Assembly: GCA_037447655.1 (NCBI GenBank)
Contig: JBBHKE010001280.1
Coordinates: 165,195-181,098, forward strand
DNA length: 15,904 nt
Source: Zygnema cylindricum
Lineage: Eukaryota > Streptophyta > Zygnematophyceae > Zygnematales > Zygnemataceae
Direction: 5' to 3'
The stretch's first letter is position 1; every line of letters starts with the position of its first letter. Position numbers and translations under genes: made by a program. Below, piece by piece: positions 1-8,440 of this stretch. The notes below the pieces were generated by a model. The model was not told where the DNA came from. It worked only from the letters and a program-made list of their open reading frames with translations, and made no database searches.

Positions 1-1056
1 GGTCCGAGACCCCTGCAAATTTTTTTTTGTACATGATTGTCATTTTCTTATATGCATGCGCGTGACGAGCAGTGAAAAAAATAGCGTCTACTTTCCTTCG
101 TGCAAAATTTTTCAAAAACGTTTGACGTGTGCAATCCAGTTTTTCTATTTGTCAATAGTGTAGTATTTTGATTAAAATCAGGTCGCGATTTGATTCCAGT
201 GCAAGTGTGAAGATGAGCTGGAAGTGGGTCACGATGATAATAACGCCAAATTGTCGTACCTTCTAAGTTCTAAGATGACGCAAAATGTAATTGTGTTTTT
301 GCCCATTTTTCGATCGACGTAATGTTTTCTCGTTGCAAGTCCCATTTTCTTTGAAAACGACGGGAAAAAACCCTTACTTGAACACATGGTGACACACCTT
401 TAGAAACCTTATGACATCAGCAAGTCTCGCGTAACCATGAATGTTCAGTCGAGTGCCAGTTGACGAGATTGCAATCCGGCACAATGTGAAGTATATCCCA
501 TACAGAAGACGACGTATATTGTGCAAAGGACCCATGAAGGAAATTCGAGGTCCGAGACCCCTGCAAATTTTTTTTTGTACATGATTGTCATTTTCTTATA
601 TGCATGCGCGTGACGAGCAGTGAAAAAAATAGCGTCTACTTTCCTTCGTGCAAAATTTTTCAAAAACGTTTGACGTGTGCAATCCAGTTTTTCTATTTGT
701 CAATAGTGTAGTATTTTGATTAAAATCAGGTCGCGATTTGATTCCAGTGCAAGTGTGAAGATGAGCTGGAAGTGGGTCACGATGATAATAACGCCAAATT
801 GTCGTACCTTCTAAGTTCTAAGATGACGCAAAATGTAATTGTGTTTTTGCCCATTTTTCGATCGACGTAATGTTTTCTCGTTGCAAGTCCCATTTTCTTT
901 GAAAACGACGGGAAAAAACCCTTACTTGAACACATGGTGACACACCTTTAGAAACCTTATGACATCAGCAAGTCTCGAGTAACCATGAATGTTGAGTCGA
1001 GTGCTAATTGACGAGATTGAAATCCGGCACAATGTGAAGTATATCCCATACAGAAG
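1..1056. repeat. Tandem repeat, period 548 bp, almost two copies
   Basis: Bases 1-508 match 549-1056 at a constant offset of 548. The first ~428 bases look identical in both copies. The five differences I can see all fall in the last ~80 bases (for example TCTCGCG versus TCTCGAG). Bases 509-548 are a 40-base piece present once, between the copies. The window starts inside the repeat, so the array may continue to the left. Minus-strand frames read a shared short peptide (..GYTSHCAG..) in both copies, but it lies within the repeat and resembles no family I know. I see no gene, tRNA or transposon ends. It may be a satellite unit or a recent local duplication. Confidence 0.95.
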
Positions 1057-1074
1057 CTACTGTAGATTACGTAG

Positions 1075-1134
1075 TTGTATTGTTTTGGAAATGAAACACC
1101 ACAATTGTAATGTTTTGGAAATGAAACACCCCAA
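1075..1134. repeat. 30-bp direct repeat, two copies
   Basis: The 20-base string TGTTTTGGAAATGAAACACC occurs at 1081-1100 and again at 1111-1130. Each copy is preceded by TTGTA plus one base, giving two 30-bp units head to tail. It begins just after the 548-bp repeat ends and has no visible coding role. Confidence 0.9.
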
Positions 1135-1698
1135 ACAGTCACAAAACTCGGTCCGTAATTAGTAATTACTAACTACACCGCGAATCGTTATTAGTGTCAA
1201 AGTCACTAATTTGGGTTCTTAAAATTTTGATTTTTTTCCTTAAATAGGATACATGATTTTAATTTTTTGACATTAATTAAGGTACCAAAAAAATAGCGTA
1301 AAGAACGAAAGTGCAATAAAATCTAAATATTGTGGTGTACGGTCGATGTCAAACTGCGTATAAATATACCTTTTCAAGGGAATATTTCACAAAGAATGAA
1401 TTGAATCAGACGCGCATGCATACGAAAGTGCTCTAAAAAAACGTGATTAGTATAACACGTAAATTAGTTTTACGGATATTTAAGTTTAACGACGGCGTAC
1501 GTTTTCTAATACTTTGTACGGATGTATATATATTAATGTACACAACCGTATGGGGAAGATTCTGTTTTTGCTGTTCCCAAATAAACATAATGCCGAAATT
1601 AGAACACACCTATTTAAAAAAAAATCAAATTCTTAATTAGCATCAATTTCGGTAAATTTTCTTCAACACTATTTAAACTTGACACTAATGGCAACCAC
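1135..1698. other. AT-rich spacer, no gene seen
   Basis: This stretch is AT-rich with homopolymer runs and no reading frame I would call. A TATAAATA string near 1361 resembles a TATA box, but no coding region follows before element A, so I do not call a promoter. The last five bases, ACCAC (1694-1698), are the candidate 5' target-site copy for element A. Confidence 0.6.
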
Positions 1699-1819
1699 AG
1701 TTGGTTTTTGAGTGCTTAAGTCTCAGCAAATTTATAGGACGGCAGGAAAATAGATGTATAGGGACACGCGTCGTCACTTGAAGCATAGTGAAAGTTTTAA
1801 TGGTACCGACACCAACATT

Positions 1820-2027
1820 GGAACAACGCAGGTGCGACGCAGATGGAACAAGCGCAGCTGCGGTTATTTTTGATATGGTCTGTACGGACGAACATAGCAT
1901 GCGACGCAACGGGACAACGCAACTACGGATATCTAGGTACAAGACAATGCAGTTGCTACGCAACAAGACAAACGCAGTTGCGGCTATTTCTGGTATGGGA
2001 CAACGCAGCTGCTACGAAGCTGCAGAT
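1820..2027 (+). promoter_or_regulatory. Imperfect repeat array in the LTR, likely U3 control region
   Basis: Seven units starting at 1820, 1845, 1886, 1911, 1941, 1965 and 1997 each begin with a purine-rich GGACAACGCAGCTGC-like core. Short units ending in ACGCAAC alternate with longer units continuing CGGCTATTTTTGGTAT, so the real unit is a dimer of about 55-65 bp. The same array is kept in the 3' LTR (6912-7118). Repeated boxes in U3 act as enhancers in plant copia elements such as Tnt1; that role here is inferred. Confidence 0.6.
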
Positions 2028-2565
2028 ATTCGAATGTGATATGGAATTCGACTTCGCTGCTACGGTTGAACAGAATCGAGTCAACGGACGAGATTCACAG
2101 ATGACTTACTGACAAATGTTTTTACAACAACTGAGTGGACATATCCAGACAAACGTAACTAGCCGGCGCCGAGTATTTGTACAACCACTTAGTACAGATT
2201 CTCAGTAATATTGATTGTACAGTGGTAAATTAGTTTTAGCGTGATTAGGATTAATTAGATCTCAGTGGTAGTTTTGTGTTTTCGATATATCTCTTAGGAA
2301 CACCTGTGTCGGCAGTATAGCATTATGTAATAGGACAACTAAAAGTAGATACTCACTTAGAGTATAACAGTTAGGACTTAGAATGTTTTTTGTATCCAGA
2401 CTTCCAGACTGTATAATCTGCAGACTATTTTTGCGAAACTTCTGAGTTGCATATCTTGGTGTATGTTGGATCAATTAGCATAAACTTTGGGAGTTGTCAG
2501 CCTTTGTGATACACTATATTGTGGTATAGTTTGAAGCAGTTTTGACCTTTGTGTCAACCTTATTG

Positions 2566-2583
2566 AGCTGTAAAAAAACAGCT
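2566..2583 (+). other. Small hairpin in the leader, kept in both LTRs
   Basis: AGCTGT (2566-2571) pairs with ACAGCT (2578-2583) around an A-rich loop. The 3' LTR has the same stem at 7659-7675 with a slightly different loop. It lies about 40 nt before the gag ATG, so it would be in the RNA leader. No function can be assigned. Confidence 0.5.
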
Positions 2584-2620
2584 GTCTGATAGGATTCTTG
2601 GTAAGCTTCTGTGGAGAATT

Positions 2621-3375
2621 ATGTCTACTTCTACTACAACCGCTGATGCTCCACCTGCTCCAATGGTCGTAGAACAACAGGTTATGGGCCTGTAATCAAG
2701 AATTCCTATCTTCTCGTGGGAACAATACCCTTATTGGTCGGATATGGTGGAGACACAATTCGAAAATGTTAACCTTTTGGATATTTTAGATGGTTCTTGG
2801 CGGAAACGGATCCGTCTTGGTCAAAGAAAAATTCGCAAGCTCGATCACTTTTGAAATTTGTATATCAAAAGAATTGGCTATGTCACGGATAAAAATGAAA
2901 AAGGGGATCGATATCTGGAAATCTCTCAAGGCTGAAACAGAAAGATAAAGCTAGTTGGACACTATAGTTAGCTATTAATTTGATATTTGAAGAGGAAGCG
3001 GATTCTAAAATTCTCAATGGTGAAAAATAAATAGAGGCATTTAATGCAGAATTTGACAAAAAAACTCAGTTTAATCAGCAGAGAAATCAGATTAATCACA
3101 ATCAAAATCAGTTTAGACAGTTTAATCAAAGAGGAATTGGACAACCTTTCAATGCTTGTTTTTATTGTAATGAAAAAGGTCATGGATATAAATTTTGTCC
3201 TAAGCTTGAGAAAGCTAATGAAACAGGTCTGTACAGGCCTGGATGGCAACAGAGCCAATTTCATCAAGGCTTCACGGGATCATCACAACGAGGAAATGCA
3301 CTCTTCTCGGCGTGTTCTTCTTATCAGAACGAGTCTCTTTCACTATTTGACAAGGAGGATGATGATCTAGTTGCT
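2621..3375 (+). pseudogene. gag: gag of copia element A, beginning inside the LTR; frameshifted
   Basis: Gag forms the virus-like particle and binds element RNA. The likely start is ATG 2621, reading MSTSTTTADAPPAP, 59 nt before the LTR end. The frame passes through the LTR edge and the primer site, meets TAA at 2693, then continues with SWEQYPYWSD and NLLDILDG, typical of a copia gag N-terminus. Near 2798 it shifts frame (AETDPSWSKK..), and several more shifts follow to about 2980. From about 2983 the frame is EEEADSKILNGEK, TAA (3028), then open into pol. A zinc knuckle CFYCNEKGHGYKFC (from 3157) matches CX2CX4HX4C exactly. Gag and pol share one frame with no stop between them, as in other copia polyproteins. 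The upstream part is clearly inactivated. Confidence 0.85.
2680..2690 (+). other. Primer binding site, half-tRNA type (initiator tRNA-Met anticodon arm)
   Basis: GGTTATGGGCC starts at the base after the LTR end. It is complementary to GGCCCAUAACC, the anticodon stem-loop of eukaryotic initiator tRNA-Met, and not to the tRNA 3' end. Most plant copia elements use TGGTATCAGAGC, complementary to the 3' end; Drosophila copia and yeast Ty5 use the anticodon-arm type. The match runs 11 bases and then stops. The site is also read in the gag frame as V-M-G-L. Confidence 0.8.
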
Positions 3376-4800
3376 ATGGCGGTAGGAATGGATGGCGCGA
3401 AAGACAATGGATGGATAATGAACACAGGAGCGTCGACCCACATGTGCTGGAGCAAGGCAATTTTTAAAAATCTGAAATCAACACAGGAGAAAAACATCTA
3501 CTATGCATGTGGAATGAGTCTGCAAACACGGGCTGTAGGTGATGTCTCCTTACTAGTTGATATAGAAGGCAAGGCAGTTGAGAGAACTCTTCATAATGTT
3601 CTCTATGTACCGGATTTTAGGAAAAAAATGTTTTCCACTTCTTTAGTAGAGAGTAAAGGATTTGAGGTCAATCTGAATCATGGCAGGCAAGTTGTTAGCA
3701 AAAATCGAAAAATTGCAGTTACACGAACTAGAGATGCCAGCAAAATATATCGAATGGATATGCCCAATAATAAAGAAAATGATGATTTGTCTTCCGGAGC
3801 ATTATCCTCAGATGAGCTGTGGCATAAAAGATTAGGCCATGTGCACTATGACAGTATGAAAAAGATGGTCAACGCTGGCAAAATAGAAGGAGTCACTCTG
3901 TCAAATCAGTCACCTAAAATGTGTGATGGCTGTGCATTAGGAAAAATACACAAATTACCGTTTCTTCAGGAGTCTGAACATAACTCTACTAAACTTTTGC
4001 AACTTATTCATTTTGATGTTTTCGTCCCTGCAAAGGTACCATTTGCCGGGGGGATTAAATATATGGTTATATTTACAGATGATTTTTCGAGGTTTACTAA
4101 GGTTTACTTCATGAAGGCTAAGAGTAAAGTCTTCACTCATTTTCAACACTACAAAGCGTGGGCGGAGAAACTACATGGTTTGCCAATTTTGGAGCTCAGA
4201 TCGGACAATGACGAGGAATATACGTCAAAAGAGTTTGAAAACTTCTTACTCAAAGAAGGTATAAGTCACAAACTAACTGTTCCATATTCTCCGGAACAAA
4301 ATGGGGTCTCAGAAAGACTAAATAGAACTATTACGGAGAGCTCAAAGTCCATGCTGTCGGATTAGGATGTGGATCCGAAATTCTGGGCTGAAGCATTAGA
4401 TTAGGCAGTTTATATCAAAAATAGGATAGGTTCAAAATCGGTAGAAACCACTCCTTACGAGATTTGGACGGGTAGAAAACTGGATATTCGTCACTTCAAA
4501 GTCTTTGGTAGTAAATGCTTTAATTTGGACACGTCTAATGATAAATGGAAAATGGAACCTAATGGATTGCCAGGCATTGTGTTAGGATATGATGATCACT
4601 CTAAAGTTTATAGAGTCTTTATTTTTGAGAGGCGAAAAATTATTGTAGCAAGGAACATTGTTGTCAAAGATGAACTAGACTCGATAGACTTATATAAAAT
4701 GACAGAGCAGTTGAAGCAGCAAAAAGTACAAGAATATGTCATTTTAGATAACATCCATAATATTGTCCCACAGATGCAAAATCCACAAGTGGTAACACAA
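3376..4800 (+). pseudogene. pol: Protease and integrase region of copia element A
   Basis: Counting from the Met at 3376, residues 13-24 are WIMNTGASTHMC, the aspartic protease active-site loop. The catalytic Asp of D-S/T-G-A is Asn here (AAC, 3421-3423), which should abolish cleavage. Integrase follows: the HHCC zinc site is H150, H155, C183, C186; the catalytic core has D214 (in IHFDVF), D277 (in RSDND) and E313 (in VSERLNRT), with 35 residues between the last two as expected for DD35E. The normally Gly-rich NGGEY next to D277 is NDEEY. TAG at 4363 ends the frame just after the core, and a second TAG lies at 4402. The same frame continues with PKFWAEALD, ETTPYEIWTG and a C-terminal domain GIVLGYDDHSKVYRV. 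The frame stays intact between the stops. Confidence 0.92.
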
Positions 4801-5103
4801 CAGTCGGAACATTATCGGGTTCCCCAACAAGTTCATTTGGAAACGGACCAGCAGCAGTCGTTGCCTACTGATTGCAACCAGCGCAACGGATGGGAAACGG
4901 ACCAACAGCAGTCGGTGCCTACAGATCTCAACCAGTGCAACAAGCGCAGCACAAGGGATCCGGCTATATCAGCCTCGAAATTTTCAGGGGGAAGAAGATC
5001 CAGTAGCCGCCTGCAAGCAAGTTCTCAATTAGCCTACTCGGCAGCCTCAGCAGAGCCTCTGACCATCCGGGAAGCCTTCTCATCACCGGAGCGGAATCAG
5101 TAG
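4801..5103 (+). pseudogene. Gln/Ser-rich linker between integrase and reverse transcriptase (element A)
   Basis: The pol frame continues through a low-complexity, hydrophilic stretch rich in Gln, Thr, Ser and Asp. This is usual for the variable region between integrase and reverse transcriptase in copia polyproteins. It contains an in-frame 18-residue duplication (4839-4941). TAG at 5101 stops the frame just before IEAANDEM, where copia proteins normally have Trp, so TGG to TAG is the likely change. Confidence 0.8.
4839..4941 (+). repeat. 54-bp (18-codon) in-frame tandem duplication
   Basis: GGAAACGGACC starts at 4839 and again at 4893, followed by about 49 matching bases with a few changes. 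In protein it reads ETDQQQSLPTDCNQRN and then ETDQQQSVPTDLNQCN. The period of exactly 18 codons keeps the frame, so the duplication probably arose while the gene was still working. Confidence 0.9.
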
Positions 5104-5895
5104 ATCGAGGCGGCAAACGATGAAATGAAGTCGATTATGGAGGCGCAAACATGGGAGCTTGTGGACCTTCCTCCGGATCGAAAAGCGATCGGCAACAAAT
5201 GGGTATTCAAGGTGAAGTTAAATCCAGATAATATCATTGAACGAAATAAGGCTAGACTTGTGGCAAACGGATATAATCAAAAGGAAGGAATTGATTTTGA
5301 AGAAACTTTTTCTCAGGTTGCAAGATTTCCGACAGTTAGGATTTTGCTATTTCTCGCTGTTATAAAGGATATGGAAATGCATCAGATGGATGTAAAGGCG
5401 ACCTTTTTGCAGGGAGAACTAGAAGAGACCATTTGCATGTAGTAGCCTGAAATGTATGTAGAACTAGGAAATGAGCACTTAGTATGCAAACTGCTAAAAT
5501 CTCTGTACGGCCTAAAACAGGCCCCAAGGTAATGGAATTTATAACTTGATGAATTCCTAATTAGCCTAGGATTTAAAATGATAAGCTCTGATCACTCTGT
5601 CTATGTTTTAAAAGGAGAGAATAGAATAGTGTACATAGCAGTGTATGTAGATGATTTACTATTAGTTAGCAAATCAATGGCAGAATTTTACAGAATTATA
5701 TTTGCTTTAAACTCACGGTTCGAGATTAAAGACCTCGGTGAGGCAAAATATATTTTGGGCATCCAGGTAGAGAGCGACAGGAAAAACAGATTTATAAAAT
5801 TGACTCAAAAGGAGGCTATTGGGAACATGTTAGATGAATATGGAATGCGGGGGGCAAAAGGATGTGTAACACCAATGGAGTTCGGCATAAGTTAG
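5104..5895 (+). pseudogene. pol: Reverse transcriptase of copia element A
   Basis: Copies element RNA to DNA. Ordered RT blocks are clear: WELVDLPPDRKAIGNKWVFK, ARLVANGYNQKEGIDFEETF, HQMDVKATFLQGEL (first catalytic Asp), KSLYGLKQAPR, and YVDD at 5644-5655 (the catalytic pair), then FEIKDLGEAKYILGIQVE. The catalytic residues survive. The frame is cut by TAG TAG (5440, 5443), TAA (5530) and TAA (5542), with no frameshift until about 5885-5893, where RNase H continues one frame over. Alignment with element B puts Gln at 5443 and 5530 and Lys at 5440 and 5542. This copy cannot make full-length enzyme. Confidence 0.94.
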
Positions 5896-6686
5896 AAGGG
5901 GAAGAAACACAACCGGGTGTTATTGTCAGTGAAACTTTTGAGTTAGGGGAGGATGATCCTATGGCTCTGATACCTTACAGACAGATAGTGGGAAGTGTTA
6001 TATATTTCATGAACTATACCCGTCGGGACATCGCTGCAGCAGTTGGGGTACTGAGCAGAAGTCTAGAGAATCCGAAGGAATCTAACCGTGATGCAGCAAA
6101 AATAGTTCTAAGATACTTCGCAGGAACCAAAGACCTGAAACTCACACTAGGCGGAGGAGAAGTGAAGCTGCAAACATGGAGTGATGCGAGCTATGGCGAC
6201 ATGCCAAGCGGAAAATCCACCACAGGATTCTTTCTGCAAATTGGGAACGGGACTTGCTGTTGGAGCAGCAAACTTCAGAAGGTCACAGCACAATCAACGA
6301 TAGAGTCAGAATATATGGCAGCAAGCTCGGCCCTCAAAGAACTCTTATGGGTGAAATCCATGTTGCAAGAACTGGGATATATGCAGGTTGGTCCACAAGT
6401 GATCTGGTGCGTTAACCAAGCTGCCATTGCCATTGCTTCTAACCCGAGTCACCACTTCAAAAGCAAACACATGGATGTAAGATTACATTTTGTAAGAGAA
6501 AAAGTGTTCTCTAAAGTGATTAAGTTCTGTTATTTGCCAGATGCTAAAATGATTGCTGATACACTCACTAAAGCTATTCCTGCCCCTAAGTTGAAGTATT
6601 GTAGGTATGCAGTGGGATTAAGTGAACAGCTGAGTGGTTGCACTGTTATACTGCCATGCTGCGCTAGTCCGACAACGGGGATATAG
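5894..6686 (+). pseudogene. pol: RNase H domain of copia element A
   Basis: After a frameshift (one base lost, or two gained, near 5890) the frame is open to a stop at 6684-6686. It begins KLEGEETQPGV and holds the RT-RNase H connection PYRQIVGSVIYF, then the RNase H blocks WSDASYGD, QSTIESEYMAASSALKELLW, and HHFKSKHMDVRLHFVRE. The block normally reading C-D-N-Q is CVNQ here: codon 6411-6413 is GTT, so a catalytic Asp is Val. Element B keeps CDNQ at this site. The tail after VGLS is longer than in B and comes from repeated noncoding sequence. Good match to family, but inactive. Confidence 0.92.
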
Positions 6687-6755
6687 TGGGACTAGGTGAC
6701 TTGCTAAAATTGCTACGTTGCTATGCTGCGATGCTGCGCTAGTTCAACATCGTAG
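6654..6755 (+). repeat. Short direct repeat between RNase H and the polypurine tract
   Basis: ATGCTGCGCTAGTCCGACAACG near 6656 recurs as ATGCTGCGCTAGTTCAACATCG near 6731, about 75 bases later, with intervening TGCTACGTTGCTATGCTGCG repeats. The motif resembles the CGCAGCTGC boxes of the LTR array. It is a local expansion of unknown role. Confidence 0.7.
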
Positions 6756-6770
6756 CTGGGCTGGCATAAT

Positions 6771-6791
6771 GAGTCTAAAGCTTTAGGGGAG
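6771..6791 (+). other. Polypurine tract and conserved 21-base block before the 3' LTR of A
   Basis: A 21-base block starting GAGTCTAAAGC and ending AGGGGAG lies directly before the LTR's TGTTG. The purine run AGGGGAG primes plus-strand DNA synthesis in LTR elements. The block recurs almost unchanged at 8771-8791 and 10203-10223, so conservation extends beyond the purines. It contains the 12-base palindrome CTAAAGCTTTAG. Confidence 0.88.
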
Positions 6792-7771
6792 TGTTGGTTT
6801 TTGAAAGCTTAAGTCTTTGCAAATTTATAAGACGACGAGAAAATAGATGTATAGGGACACGCGTCATCACTTGAAGCATAGTGAAATTTTTAATGGTAAC
6901 GACACAGCATTGGAACAACGCAGCTGCGACGCAGATGGAACAAGCGCAGATGCTGTTATTTTTGATATGGTCTGTACGGGCGAACGTATCCTGCGACGCA
7001 ACGGGACAACACAACTACGGATATCTTCGTACAAGAAAAAGCAATTGCTGCGCAACAAGAAAAACGTAGCTGCGGCTATTTTTGGTATGGGACAACGCAG
7101 CTGCTACGAAGCTGCAGATATTCGAATGTGTTCTGGAATTCGACTTCGCTATTACGGTTGAAAAGAATCGAGTCAACGGACGAGATTTACAAATGACTTA
7201 CTGACAGATGTTTTTACAACAACTGAGTGGACATATCCGGACAAACGTAACTAGCCGGCACCGAGTATTTGTACAACCACTTAGTACAGATTCTTAGTAA
7301 TATTGATTGCACAGTGGTAAATTAGTTTTAGCGTGATTAGGATTAGTTAGATCTCAGTGGTAGTTTTGTGTTTTGGATGTATCTCTTAGAAACACTTGTG
7401 TTGGCGGTACAACATTATGTAATAGGACATCTAAAAGTAGATACTCACTAAGAGTATAAGAGTTAGGACTTAGAATGTTTTTTGTACCCAAACTTCCAAA
7501 CTGTGTAATTTGTAGACTGTTTCTGGGAAACTTCTGAGTTGCATATCTTGGTGTATGTTGGATCAATTGAGCTGAAACTTTGGGAGTTGTCAGACTTTGT
7601 GATACACTATACCGTGGTATCGTTTGAAGCTGTTTTGACTTTTGTGTCAACCTTATTGAGCTGTAAAAGACAGCTGTCTGATAGGATTCTTGGTAAGTTT
7701 CTGTGGTGAATTATGTCTACTTCTACTACTACTGCTGATGCTCCACCTGCTCCAATGGTCGTAGAACAACA
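6792..7771 (+). repeat. 3' LTR of copia element A (980 bp)
   Basis: Begins TGTTGGTTTTTG right after the polypurine tract and ends GAACAACA at 7771, giving TGTTG...CAACA inverted ends. It aligns throughout with 1699-2679 at about 90% identity by eye. It keeps the repeat array (6912-7118), the leader hairpin and the gag start codon (7713). Homology to the left copy stops exactly at 7771, which sets the LTR end and shows that the gag start lies inside the LTR. Confidence 0.93.
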
Positions 7772-8351
7772 ATTACCCGTGTACAATCTTGTAGTCGAGG
7801 CAGACCGCTTGATAAAGATGCTATAGTTACAACCTAGGTCACCAGAAATCCTGCCTTGGCCGGTAAAACGAGCAGCCACCTCTAGTAAAATAACTTACTG
7901 TGCGTAAAGTATTTTGCAGTAGGTTGTAGCATACAACTGCAATGTGGTGGTCAATTCCCAAAATTGCAGCCCAAATGACTTAGTAAACCATAAGATATGA
8001 TGTCTGGAAGTTTCCCAAAAACTGCCCTTAGAAAATCATATTCCCAAAACTGGATGCTACAAAATTGGCTAAATCCTAAGTTATATACTCACAGTGTCTA
8101 CACTAATTCGGGTCACCGTTACTACGGTTATTATCCTGACTAACGACAAATCATCCTACAAGTACGTTACTATACCTCAAAACCCTAATTAATATTTTCT
8201 AAAAACCTTATTAATGAAACACTATTTTATATCACACTAAACAACAAACTAATGTTATTCAGATATTTACAGAAATTGAACCGTACACAAAACGTTCCAA
8301 ATGCTTAGTCAGCGGTGACTGCTAAAGTCCAGCCGAATGTGGTCGTGTAGT

Positions 8352-8373
8352 ACGAAGCACCTGAGTGCTTCGT
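8352..8373. other. Perfect 9-bp stem hairpin
   Basis: ACGAAGCAC (8352-8360) and GTGCTTCGT (8365-8373) are exact inverted copies around the loop CTGA. The hairpin ends one base before the three-copy repeat. It has no terminator-like T run. Confidence 0.85.
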
Positions 8374-8440
8374 CACTTGTGGTCCCACGCGAATCACGCT
8401 TGTGGTCCCTTGTGAATCACGCTTGTGGTCCCAAGTGAAT
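8374..8440. repeat. Three-copy tandem repeat, ~23 bp unit
   Basis: Units at 8374-8394 (21 bp), 8395-8417 and 8418-8440 (23 bp each) share CTTGTGGTCCC followed by five variable bases and GAAT. The variable centre (ACGC, TTGT, AAGT) sits between conserved halves. With the adjacent hairpin it forms a compact structured block of unknown function. Confidence 0.88.

Larger units (their letters stand above)
1699..2679 (+). repeat. 5' LTR of copia element A (981 bp)
   Basis: Aligns end to end with 6792-7771. The left edge is set by matching the right copy, whose first base follows the polypurine tract. The right edge is set by AACAACA ending at 2679, with the primer site starting at the next base. 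The LTR carries an imperfect repeat array (1820-2028), a small hairpin (2566-2583) and, at 2621, an ATG in frame with gag. I could not identify a convincing TATA box, so the U3/R/U5 borders are not assigned. Confidence 0.92.
1699..7771 (+). mobile_element. Ty1/copia LTR retrotransposon A, full length but decayed
   Basis: Two direct LTRs (1699-2679 and 6792-7771) bracket a ~4.1-kb internal region whose domains run gag zinc knuckle, protease, integrase, reverse transcriptase, RNase H. That order defines the Ty1/copia superfamily. A primer binding site follows the 5' LTR and a polypurine tract precedes the 3' LTR. The right LTR has TGTTG...CAACA ends; the left LTR has AGTTG, a one-base change. 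Flanking pentamers are ACCAC on the left and ATTAC on the right, which would be a 5-bp target duplication with two C/T changes, though that is weak alone. LTR identity of about 90% by eye and many nonsense codons make this an old, inactive copy that could move only with proteins supplied by another element. Confidence 0.93.

Noticed and set aside
445-663. Minus-strand frame in the 548-bp repeat, with a peptide shared with 957-1142
   Set aside because: The shared peptide only reflects the DNA repeat; the two frames have different starts and no family motif.
1361-1372. TATAAATATACC as a promoter
   Set aside because: No coding region follows before element A, and AT-rich spacer produces such strings by chance.
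2522-2533. TGGTATAG / TGGTATCG at 2522 and 7614 as the standard primer site (like TGGTATCAGAGC), with the LTR ending just before it
   Set aside because: The same sequence exists in both LTR copies and homology continues about 150 bases further, to CAACA at 2679/7771, so it is inside the LTR.
2599-2604. GGTAAG as a splice donor in the leader of element A, kept in both LTRs
   Set aside because: It precedes the gag start but no matching acceptor or spliced product can be shown from sequence alone.
4363-5544. Alternative genetic code in which TAG/TAA mean Gln, since many in-frame stops align with Gln and the frame otherwise stays intact
   Set aside because: Stops also fall where relatives have Trp (5101) and Lys (5440, 5542), the copies carry frameshifts and lost catalytic residues, and CAG to TAG is expected from methyl-C decay.
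8374-8440. CRISPR-like array (short repeats with variable centres)
   Set aside because: Only three units with 4-5-base variable parts, no spacers of usable length, and a plant context.
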